NCBI GenBank assembly: GCA_021323955.1 | Contig: JAJPKC010000492.1 | Span: 1 to 36,280, forward strand | DNA: 36,280 nt | Direction of reading: 5' to 3' | From: Oscillatoriales cyanobacterium Centralia_MAG_596 | GTDB taxonomy: Bacteria > Cyanobacteriota > Cyanobacteriia > Leptolyngbyales > Leptolyngbyaceae | In this document: positions 15,016 through 23,155 of the stretch, piece after piece | Position numbering within the stretch: the first letter of the stretch is position 1 | Layout of the letters: each line of letters begins with the position of its first letter | Made by a program: the position numbers and the translations under genes | The notes under the pieces: generated by a model | Seen by the model: only the letters and a program-made list of their open reading frames with translations | What the model was told of the DNA's origin: nothing | Database searches by the model: none

Positions 15016-17457
15016 CTACTGCCGCTCCTGCCGTCGGGAAAGGTACTGGTCAAGGGATAAGGAGGGACGGGGCCGACTGAATTGGGTCGCCGCTGGGGTC
15101 GGTGGCGGCGCGGCAATCCGAATGCGACCAATGGAAACGCGAATAGCGGGAGGCTGGGCGGGTGGTCGATCGCGCGCCAACCACTGTAGCCGTCGCGCCT
15201 CCTGCATCTGGGAATCTGGTTGAGAACCGCGATCGCGCATAGCCGGTGGACTGGATCGATTGGCCTCAGGCACAGCCGTTGCGGCTGTTTGTGGCCCTTC
15301 CTGGGAAACAGTCGTTGCTCCGAGGCTGGGTTCGAGTTGCGACAGCAGCCTTTCATCAGTAACGGGTGACGGCACTGCCTGGCTTGCTGCTGTATGAAGA
15401 ACAGAATGATTCACTGACACTGGCGCAGGGCTATTGGGGATCAGCGCTGCTTGACCAGATGACGATTGAACAAATGACGATTGACCAGATGACGATTGGA
15501 AAGGGTTTACAGCTATATGTGCCGTAATCTGTTCCGTTTGCAAACTCTGTAAGTTTTGTTCTGTTTCAAATAGGGAGCGATGTTGACGATCGTTGTTCTG
15601 TTGCGTTGGCAACGAAGCAGAAAAAGATTGTTGTGGTTGTAGAAGTAACTGTGCGTTTCCAGATGCGATCGTTGATGTGTTAGTGGTGAAATCATCAATG
15701 ACGGATTGATTGACTGCTGCGATCGTTGATGTGCTAGTAGTGAAATCATCAATGACGGATTGATTGACTGCATCATTGACGCGATCAGTCGGATTTGTAT
15801 TCTGCGCATCTCGCCGCCGATTGGACTTTAGCTGAAGATTGGGTTGTGCAGAATGCTGGACTGAGCGCGATCGCACAACGAAATCATTCTCTAAATTCGA
15901 TGGCGCTGATAGCGCTGTCAGCATCGATCGTTCATCTCCATCAACTACTTTACGGGAAGACCGTTCGGATCCAGTTAACGGCCACACAGACGGCGAAGGT
16001 GACAACGGCATGGCTGCAGTGGAATGGCTAACTGGTGATGGCTGATCAGTGGTGCGATCGACAGCAAAAGAATTTGCCCCATGCGACATGGGCTGCGGCT
16101 GCTTGGGTCGCATCAAGAGATCGTTGAAACCTGTGGACTGGGTGGTATGTGCAGGGACATTGGGTGCTCTGTTTGCAGGGAATGGTTCCATCCGCGGCGC
16201 TACAACCACTGGAGCTTGTACCGTTCGTATACTGCTAGAGCGCTGTGGCGATGCGTCCGCTGGCAAGTAACTGGTGGGTGGCGCGATCGCACTCCCTAAC
16301 GGTGAAGACATTGTTGCAGCCTGTTGGGTCGGTTCCACACTCGCTCGATGGCTTTGAGGCATGTCGGAGAACTGCCGATCGCGACCCGTCATCGTCTGGG
16401 AGGACGACTGTCCGGCTATTGAATTTAGAGACGATGGTGGCGATGCGGGTGACTGATCCACAGAGGGTTGAACGACCTGCGATCGCGGCATGATGGCAGA
16501 ATCAACTTGACGCTGAATGACCGCATTCGCGGCATCACTGGGCGACGGTGGCAGTGTTGGGTGAGTCGTGTTTGTGGCTTTCAGGTCTGCGATCGCACTG
16601 TAACGCCTCTCAGGGTCAGGCGAGATCGGCGAGATCACGGCAGCCTCATTGGGCACTTGTTCCCCACTCGATACCGCTTCCCCACTCGATGCCGCACTCT
16701 CTATGGCTGATGCTGACGGCGCACTGACAGACCACGCCTGATGCTGATCGGGCGCTGAGTGTGGACGATCCGATTTTAGTGGGGCAGCCGTTGGCGCTGT
16801 TGATGGAACCGTTGGTGCTGTTGATGGAACCGTTGGTGCTGCTAATGGAACTATTGGAACTGCTGATGGTTCTGGTATTGCGGGAAATGATGGCAGAGAC
16901 GATCGCGGGTCTACTGCCGATGGGGGAGAAGATTGCGAATCGAGTGATGCGATCATTGCATCCGGGTTTTCAGATGAGGACGCGGCCTTAGCCGAGGATG
17001 ATTGGTGTATGGGTGTGCTGGGCTGTAATGTTTGTGTATTCAATGGAGCGATCGCATCCACTGGACGTGTTGACATTACCGTTGGCGGCGATCCAGGTAT
17101 GGACACAGGCGATGGCGGAGAACCCGCAATAGCCGGATTCAGCGGAGTTGCGCCGGTTGTTTCTGGCAATGCTCCGTGCATTCGGTCATCTGATTGCGAA
17201 TACCCGGTCGTCTGTGGTTGGGCGGGCGGCCAGGTGTGGCTCCCCCCCGTGCCTGTAGCGAACGACGTCGTTGGCGTGCTTGTCGAATCTGCCGTTGCAA
17301 CCGGACTTAAGTTAGCCCAGGCCGTTTCACCCATGAGGTCAACCGGCAGTTCATTCGCCATTGGCGGACTGGGCGCAAACATGGGTGTAGCCAGGGGACG
17401 AATGCCAGGGGCAACGCCTAACGCCTGCGCTGCCAGACTGGTAAATAAATCCGACAT
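15016..17457 (-). CDS. Long low-complexity (Ser/Pro/Thr/Gln-rich) eCIS-cluster protein
   Basis: 813 aa; N-term MSDLFTSLAAQALGVAPGIRPLATPMFAP, long disordered middle with internal repeats, C-term PAIRVSIGRIRIAAPPPTPAATQFSRPRPSLSLDQYLSRRQERQ. Shares a boundary with the genes on each side. Confidence 0.75.
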   Translation of the reverse strand: MSDLFTSLAAQALGVAPGIRPLATPMFAPSPPMANELPVDLMGETAWANLSPVATADSTSTPTTSFATGTGGSHTWPPAQPQTTGYSQSDDRMHGALPETTGATPLNPAIAGSPPSPVSIPGSPPTVMSTRPVDAIAPLNTQTLQPSTPIHQSSSAKAASSSENPDAMIASLDSQSSPPSAVDPRSSLPSFPAIPEPSAVPIVPLAAPTVPSTAPTVPSTAPTAAPLKSDRPHSAPDQHQAWSVSAPSASAIESAASSGEAVSSGEQVPNEAAVISPISPDPERRYSAIADLKATNTTHPTLPPSPSDAANAVIQRQVDSAIMPRSQVVQPSVDQSPASPPSSLNSIAGQSSSQTMTGRDRQFSDMPQSHRASVEPTQQAATMSSPLGSAIAPPTSYLPADASPQRSSSIRTVQAPVVVAPRMEPFPANRAPNVPAHTTQSTGFNDLLMRPKQPQPMSHGANSFAVDRTTDQPSPVSHSTAAMPLSPSPSVWPLTGSERSSRKVVDGDERSMLTALSAPSNLENDFVVRSRSVQHSAQPNLQLKSNRRRDAQNTNPTDRVNDAVNQSVIDDFTTSTSTIAAVNQSVIDDFTTNTSTIASGNAQLLLQPQQSFSASLPTQQNNDRQHRSLFETEQNLQSLQTEQITAHIAVNPFQSSSGQSSFVQSSSGQAALIPNSPAPVSVNHSVLHTAASQAVPSPVTDERLLSQLEPSLGATTVSQEGPQTAATAVPEANRSSPPAMRDRGSQPDSQMQEARRLQWLARDRPPAQPPAIRVSIGRIRIAAPPPTPAATQFSRPRPSLSLDQYLSRRQERQ

Positions 17458-18194
17458 TACAACACTCCTTCCAGATAAGCCTGTCGGCGGAATGCACTCA
17501 TGGCAAGAATGTCAGCTTCACGCCAGCCATACGCGTTTGCCAGAGTATGCACCTCGTTCAGCAACCGCCGTGCCTGCATCGTCAGCTCTAGCCAGAAAAA
17601 CGCACCAATATCAAACTCATCGCGCCATTCGTGCTGGCAGGCGGGACAGGAGAGACTGAATCGGAACGTGGATGCCGGGTCGCACTCGGCCAACGCCTCC
17701 GCCAGCGCTGTGATCACCGATTCCGGCAGCGCTGCCGCCGCGATCGCCTCCCCCTCCCCCAGCGTGGCTTGCAGCACACACCGTTCAATCAGCCGTTGCC
17801 GCGCGATCGCGTGATCCCCACAACGAGACACTTCGGCCAGATCAACGCTGGTCAGGGCACGAAAGCGGAGTTGAAACCCATGCACCGTGAGGGAAAATTC
17901 CGGTGCGATCGGTGCGATCGGGTTTGTGTCACACAAATCCGTGGCATTGACCCCAAACTCCAACTTTTCTGCACATTGGGGGCAGTGGGCAAACGCATTC
18001 ACCTGGGTTCCCAGCAGACAGTTCCGCAGGGCAAACAGGGTTGCATTACGCCGCCCGATGCTCACTGCGGCCAATTCTTGCTGCGGTACATGGGGAAATG
18101 CTGCCGATAGCATCAGCAGCGATCGATACCAGTCTGGTTGGTGTTGCCCCAGTTCCCAGATGCGCAAAATGTCCTGGGCCGATAAGAGACGCAT
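17457..18194 (-). CDS. T4 gp26-like baseplate protein with two CPxC motifs
   Basis: 245 aa; MRLLSAQDILRIWELGQHQPDWYRSLLMLSAAFP...HCPQCAEKLEF...SLSCPACQHEWRDEFDIGAFFWLELTMQARRLLNEVHTLANAYGWREADILAMSAFRRQAYLE is typical of the gp26-like eCIS/phage baseplate family. Confidence 0.8.
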   Translation of the reverse strand: MRLLSAQDILRIWELGQHQPDWYRSLLMLSAAFPHVPQQELAAVSIGRRNATLFALRNCLLGTQVNAFAHCPQCAEKLEFGVNATDLCDTNPIAPIAPEFSLTVHGFQLRFRALTSVDLAEVSRCGDHAIARQRLIERCVLQATLGEGEAIAAAALPESVITALAEALAECDPASTFRFSLSCPACQHEWRDEFDIGAFFWLELTMQARRLLNEVHTLANAYGWREADILAMSAFRRQAYLEGVL

Positions 18195-18235
18195 GACAAC
18201 GAAATTTATGCAAAGAGGACACGCGATCGAACGGT

Positions 18236-18281
18236 AAACAGATTGTTTGAACGCACCAATGATGGCTCAAACAATCTGTTT
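18236..18281 (-). promoter_or_regulatory. Perfect 15-bp inverted repeat (16-nt loop) between the tube gene and the downstream baseplate gene
   Basis: AAACAGATTGTTTGA (18236-18250) and TCAAACAATCTGTTT (18267-18281) are exact reverse complements. Lies just downstream of the tube stop on the minus strand; no U-tract follows. Confidence 0.8.
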
Positions 18282-18297
18282 CGTCAGCGGGTTTAAC

Positions 18298-18876
18298 CTA
18301 ACTCGCAGGCAACGTAAAGCTGGGCTCCGTTGGTTCCGTCACGCTGGTATCGCGTTCCCATCCCTCATTCTCCAGTTTGATCATCTGGATTGCCACTTCA
18401 TTGCCCATCCCATCCAGATCCGGCAACGCATGGTACTCCGACACCCAGCAGCGGTAGACATTGTAGGCAATCACCTTTTGTCCCGCTTCGTTGTACACCT
18501 CAATGATGATATCCTTCCGAAAGTCCTTCAGCGAGACGATCTGATTTGAGTTGTCATCGCCTTTAGTAGAGTTGCTATAGTCCCACACTTTATTCGCCCA
18601 TTGTTCAAACGCCACATCGTGAGTAACGCCACGTTCTAACGTAATGGCTTCATACTGCGTTTGACCCGGTGACACGCGCGGAGTGCTGGGATCACCGCCA
18701 ACGCGATGCCGCACAACTTGTGTGGTGCGTACCAGGCCGCTAACTTTGCTGATTCCGGCGACGTATTTCCCGTCCCACTTCACCCGAAAGCGGAAGTTTT
18801 TATAGGGATCAAAGCGATACGTGTTGACCTTAAACTCGGGGGCTGGCATGATGTTCTCCTTCAGTGAACCAAACAA
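18298..18876 (-). CDS. eCIS inner tube protein (T4 gp19/Hcp-like phage tail tube family)
   Basis: 192 aa; KVNTYRFDPYKNFRFRVKWDGKYVAGISKVSGLVRTTQVVRHRVGGDPSTPRVSPGQTQYEAITLERGVTHDVAFEQWANKVWDY...DFRKDIIIEVYNEAGQKVIAYNVYRCWVSEYHALPDLDGMGNEVAIQMIKLENEGWERD. Confidence 0.93.
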   Translation of the reverse strand: MFGSLKENIMPAPEFKVNTYRFDPYKNFRFRVKWDGKYVAGISKVSGLVRTTQVVRHRVGGDPSTPRVSPGQTQYEAITLERGVTHDVAFEQWANKVWDYSNSTKGDDNSNQIVSLKDFRKDIIIEVYNEAGQKVIAYNVYRCWVSEYHALPDLDGMGNEVAIQMIKLENEGWERDTSVTEPTEPSFTLPAS

Positions 18877-18942
18877 AGTCGCGATGAGCAGCGCTGGCCG
18901 CCATCGTTAACAGACTCAAACTCATGACGGGACAGCACTCCT

Positions 18943-20751
18943 TTAAACGGGTTGTTGTCCGGCCTGTTGCTGGATTTGCAGCACCACAAATTCAGCCGGT
19001 TTGACGGGCGCAAAGGCAACCAGCACTTTGACAATGCCGCGATCGATGTCGTACTGAGTCGTTGTGGTTTTATCGCACACCACTCTGTAATCGTAAAAGG
19101 CACCCTGGCGCGCCAGGTCTGCCATAAATGCACCCACATTTAAGCGGAGAGAAGACCACAGCGTTTCATTGTTCGGCTCAAAGACAGCCCACTTCGTGCC
19201 CCGGTACAGGCTTTCCTCGATGTAAAGGGTCAAGCGGCGAACGGGTAAATACTTATAGTCGTCGGTCAGTTGATCCGCCCCGCGCAGTGTGCGTGCACCC
19301 CAAACGACGGGGCCAATGATGGGAAAACTCCGCAGGCAGTTGATCCCTTTCTGGTTCAGGACGCCGTTTTGCTTGTCACTGAGTCGCGTTTCCAGATCTT
19401 GAATGCCCAGCAGCGCGGCATCCTGACCCGCTGGCGCTTTCCATACGCCACGCTGCAAGTCGGTTGATGCAATCACACCCGCAATAATGCCGCAGGCTGA
19501 GAAAACGCGTGTAATCCCCTGCATTTCGGGGTCGGCTTTTTTGACACGCGGGAAGTAGACCGCTGCATTGCGGGCCACTGGTCCCCCAAGACCGATATAC
19601 ACCGGATCGATCGCCTCAAATTGATTTTTACTGGCACTTTCAACCCAGGTCTGCGGCGGTTCAACAATTAGAATCGCCCGACGCTCTGTGCAATAGACTG
19701 CGGCTTCAGCACAGGTAAGCTTGTACTCACTAGTGTAAAAGCTTTCGTCGAAAGACTCCAGCGGAATACACATCAGGTTGAACAAATCGACGGTTTCTAA
19801 CGTCGCTAACCCACGGTGATAGTCATTGTAATCCAGCTTATCCCCATCCGCCCCCGCTCCATTTGAGTCTATTGGTGCCCCACTCCAGGTATTGTTGCTT
19901 GGGGTAGGCAAACTGTTCAAATTGGTGATGATGGCTGGATCAACCATGACTAACTGTGACTGATCATGCAATACGCGATCAACCCGATTGGGGTTGCTAG
20001 CACCTGGCGTTCTACCATCTTTCGTGGTCAGGTTGAGATACTGTTCTGTAATCGTGCTGCCGTCGGGCTTAGTAAACGTGATGGCCAGATTAAACAGATC
20101 ATCGGCTGTCAGGCCATATCGACTGTATTTACCCTGGTTCCCGACCAGTTCTTGGGCGCTGGCTGCATTAGCTTGCGTTGCAACAACCTTTAGCCCGTAG
20201 CTGGGGCCACCATTTGAATTTGAACCACTGCCCGTACTTGCCGCTGTGTTTGCCCAACTGCCAGGATTCGCCGCCACAAACTGCAGAGAAGATGCGTTAG
20301 TTGGCGCATTATCACCGGCTGGCGCATTACCACCGGCTGGAGTACTACCAGTCGCAGCAGGCTGCAGCACGAGCGCTGCTGATTTGGACGTATCCTGAGT
20401 TGCTGTTATCTTTCCGTTTGTATCAGTTGTGATTTTTACATGCACTAGCCGCACAATGATGGCTTGACTGCCACCGTTTAAAAAGAAGTCCTGAACGGCA
20501 TAACTGAGGGGATAATCGTAAGCTAATCCGCCAAACAGGCGTTCGTAATCGCTAAAGCTGAAGACCGTGGTTGGCTCATCCACTGGCCCCCACAACGCCC
20601 GCCCTAAGAAGGTCGTAATCGAAGTAGCAACACCTGTAATTGTATGCTGACCAGTGGGAAGCTCCTCAATATAGACACCGGGATACGAAAGTTGAAGCAT
20701 AGACTCTCCTGCAAACAACTGGACGAGAGACAAATTCAGTAGAGCGGTCAA
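18943..20751 (-). CDS. eCIS contractile sheath protein
   Basis: 602 aa; LSYPGVYIEELPTGQHTITGVATSITTFLGRALWGPVDEPTTVFSFSDYERLFGG start and C-terminal GPVVWGARTL...YKYLPVRRLTLYIEESLYRGTKWAVFEPNNETLWSSLRLNVGAFMADLARQGAFYDYRV. The ATG just after the SD-like tctcctgc on the complement suggests the true start may be the internal MLQLSYPGVY (about 20700). Confidence 0.95.
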   Translation of the reverse strand: MTALLNLSLVQLFAGESMLQLSYPGVYIEELPTGQHTITGVATSITTFLGRALWGPVDEPTTVFSFSDYERLFGGLAYDYPLSYAVQDFFLNGGSQAIIVRLVHVKITTDTNGKITATQDTSKSAALVLQPAATGSTPAGGNAPAGDNAPTNASSLQFVAANPGSWANTAASTGSGSNSNGGPSYGLKVVATQANAASAQELVGNQGKYSRYGLTADDLFNLAITFTKPDGSTITEQYLNLTTKDGRTPGASNPNRVDRVLHDQSQLVMVDPAIITNLNSLPTPSNNTWSGAPIDSNGAGADGDKLDYNDYHRGLATLETVDLFNLMCIPLESFDESFYTSEYKLTCAEAAVYCTERRAILIVEPPQTWVESASKNQFEAIDPVYIGLGGPVARNAAVYFPRVKKADPEMQGITRVFSACGIIAGVIASTDLQRGVWKAPAGQDAALLGIQDLETRLSDKQNGVLNQKGINCLRSFPIIGPVVWGARTLRGADQLTDDYKYLPVRRLTLYIEESLYRGTKWAVFEPNNETLWSSLRLNVGAFMADLARQGAFYDYRVVCDKTTTTQYDIDRGIVKVLVAFAPVKPAEFVVLQIQQQAGQQPV

Positions 20752-21569
20752 ACCTGAGCAAGGGCAAAATATTCTGCTTTAACAGCTATTAAGGCCGAAT
20801 ATCTTCGATTGGGGCACAAAATTTTTCCAGCTTGACTTTGCCGATAAATTACGATGGCTTGCCGACAAGATCAAATTCACCCAACCCTGAAAGCATAGTG
20901 ATCTCGTAGGCATCCCACAGGTGATGACATGATCGCTAGCATTTTAACCAACTGCAAAGATAAATACGGTCAATTGTCAGGAAACGCAATCTCTAAGCTG
21001 GTGAAATTAATAATTAAGTTACTCAAATTAACAATCCCCGGGCTTTTGTCCTCCATTTGGGTGAACCATCGGTGCATCAATAATGAGATCCGTCTGCTAG
21101 ATTGCATTTTCGCTTCAATCAGTCAGGACTGGCACCGTGGCGTCTTACATGTCCTACTGAGTGATATAAAGCGATAGGAAGCATCATGGTTTCTGGCAGC
21201 GTCTGAAATCCTCAAGCCTTTGATCAGGGAAACCAACAGGCACTCTATTTCACAGCCTGCGGGAAGCAAGAGAGCGTGAGACGATCGTGACTACTGTGGA
21301 GGCAAGGCGCTTGGCTGATTTCACCCACAGAGTATCCAACCCACAATCAATCAATAGCCAAATGGAAAAAATCAGTTTATTTAACGCCAGCTAATCTACG
21401 GCGGCACTTCTTTGTCAATCCTGCATCGACGTGCGGGTCGTGGCATCCATCGAACACCATCAATCCCGCGAGGTATCTCTAAAGCAAGAGTCATAAAGGT
21501 GGGTAAATCTGTGCAGATATCAGACTTACAGCCGCTTTCATCTTTATTGAGTTTGTTTAGAATAGGAAC

Positions 21570-22187
21570 ATGAAAGTTGGTATTGGTCGAGCGGCTGCTG
21601 AATTAGGAGTTTCGCGTGACACCCTCCGCCGCTGGGAGGCAGCCGGCAAGATTGAGGTTGAACGCACGCCGTCGGGACATCGACGCTATGATTTAGTGCA
21701 GTTACGGGGACTTGCACCGGCTAAATCAGAAGCGCAACGGATTACCATTGCTTACGCCCGTGTATCCCACCAGAATCAAAAATCAGAATTGAAGAACCAG
21801 ATTCATCTGATGAAAACCTTCTGCGAGGACAACGGCTGGAAAGTAGACGTGATTCAAGATATAGGGTCTGGCGTTAACTACCGCAAAAGTGGCTTGCGCG
21901 AGCTAATCCGGCGAATCTGTCAGGGTGATGTTGGTCGCTTAGTCATGACCCATCGCGATCGCCTGATGCGGTTTGGGATTGAACTTGTCTTTTCGCTCTG
22001 CGAGCACTTTGGCACCGAGATTGTGATTATCAACGCGAGTTCTCTCACCGAATTTGAGGACGAAATTGCCGAAGATATTCTGGAGATCATCACAATCTTT
22101 TCAGCACGGCTTTATGGCAGCCGTAACGATAAAAATCGCGATGTCATCAAAAAGTTAACAGCCGTCGCGAAAGAACTGGAAAGTTAG
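21570..22187 (+). CDS. IS607-family serine recombinase/transposase (TnpA) with MerR-like HTH
   Basis: 205 aa; GIGRAAAELGVSRDTLRRWEAAGKIEVERTPSGHRRYD followed by the serine-resolvase core ITIAYARVSHQNQKSELKNQIHLM...GSGVNYRKSGLRELIRRICQGDVGRLVMTHRDRLMRFGIELV. Confidence 0.92.
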   Translation: MKVGIGRAAAELGVSRDTLRRWEAAGKIEVERTPSGHRRYDLVQLRGLAPAKSEAQRITIAYARVSHQNQKSELKNQIHLMKTFCEDNGWKVDVIQDIGSGVNYRKSGLRELIRRICQGDVGRLVMTHRDRLMRFGIELVFSLCEHFGTEIVIINASSLTEFEDEIAEDILEIITIFSARLYGSRNDKNRDVIKKLTAVAKELES

Positions 22188-22397
22188 CGTACAGATCAGC
22201 TCTCGGCAATGGCGTCTAACCCTTTGGCACCAAGAGCGGAGAGCCGTTGACTAAATTGGGCACCGACGGCAAGCACTGGGCTTTGCATAGCTTTGTAAAG
22301 GTTTTGACCGTTTTCCACTAGTTATCTCAGGCGATAGATGGGAACGGCCATCCCAGATTGCTACTGTGAAAGCGTCAACTCTTAAGGAACTTTCAAC

Positions 22398-22670
22398 ATG
22401 AATATTCTAGCTTGGGTGGTTTTAGGTCTGATTGCAGGCGCGATCGCGAAAGCGATTGATCCGGCCGCTCGTGGTGGTGGCATCCTTGGTACCCTCATTC
22501 TGGGTATTGTGGGTGCATTTGTAGGTGGGATTCTTGCAACTCTCCTTACGACGGGTCATTTAGTGCTCACCGCCGCATCGCTCAGCATTCCTGGGATTAT
22601 TGTTGCCGTGCTTGGGGCAATTATCGCTGTCTTCATCTGGCATCGGACAGCAGGCGTCAGAACCTACTAA
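22398..22670 (+). CDS. GlsB/YeaQ/YmgE family (transglycosylase-associated) small membrane protein
   Basis: 90 aa; MNILAWVVLGLIAGAIAKAIDPAARGGGILGTLILGIVGAFVGG is the family signature. Confidence 0.92.
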   Translation: MNILAWVVLGLIAGAIAKAIDPAARGGGILGTLILGIVGAFVGGILATLLTTGHLVLTAASLSIPGIIVAVLGAIIAVFIWHRTAGVRTY

Positions 22671-23072
22671 ATCGTGCCCAACACGGCGAAGTGTCGTTGA
22701 ATACCGATCGCCGCGACCATCCAACGTGTGGTAAAAGCAAGTCAAAACGTCCGCTCAGATTCAGTATTTGCAAAATTGGCTGTGTTCTGAGCGTCGTGAC
22801 TAAAGTGATAATTGCTGACTGGCGTTGGTGCCCATTTTACGTTGGATCAGAGTGAGGGGTTGATTGCTGTGCTGGTTCTACTAAAATTGCCTCACTTGCG
22901 ATGTCAGGTGGGGCAATCTTTGATTCGCGAATCGTGGCGATCGACGTGGTAATCGCCCTCCACTAAGGTGCGCGAACAGTGCAAAAAGTGTAATCCTTCA
23001 CAAAACTGATTTGGGCTTCAGGTTGCAGACACTGAATGTGTCCGCAGGCTTCTAGCTCAAGCAATATATTCC

Positions 23073-23106
23073 TTCAATTTAAAGACCGCATTTCAATTTA
23101 AAGACC
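23073..23106 (+). repeat. Two 15-bp direct repeats TTCAATTTAAAGACC, 19-bp period
   Basis: Exact copies at 23073-23087 and 23092-23106, ~50 bp upstream of the transporter start at 23156. Confidence 0.8.
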
Positions 23107-23155
23107 ACAATGGCTGCACTTGGGCGTGTAGCCTTACTGTTACGAGTGAGCAATT

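Noticed and set aside
17009-17659. 216-aa plus-strand ORF
   Set aside because: Antisense to the low-complexity eCIS protein; composition is a by-product of the opposite strand, and it spans two minus-strand genes.
1-20751. Prophage interpretation of the tail-like cluster
   Set aside because: No capsid, portal, terminase, lysis or integrase genes next to the tail genes. The AAA+ ATPase, Pvc16-like cap and DUF4157 proteins are eCIS hallmarks.
1-20751. Type VI secretion system
   Set aside because: No TssJ/L/M membrane complex or ClpV; the DUF4255 cap and DUF4157 proteins fit eCIS better.
20929-21177. 82-aa plus-strand ORF between sheath and recombinase
   Set aside because: No motif and no ribosome-binding site visible; not distinguishable from chance.
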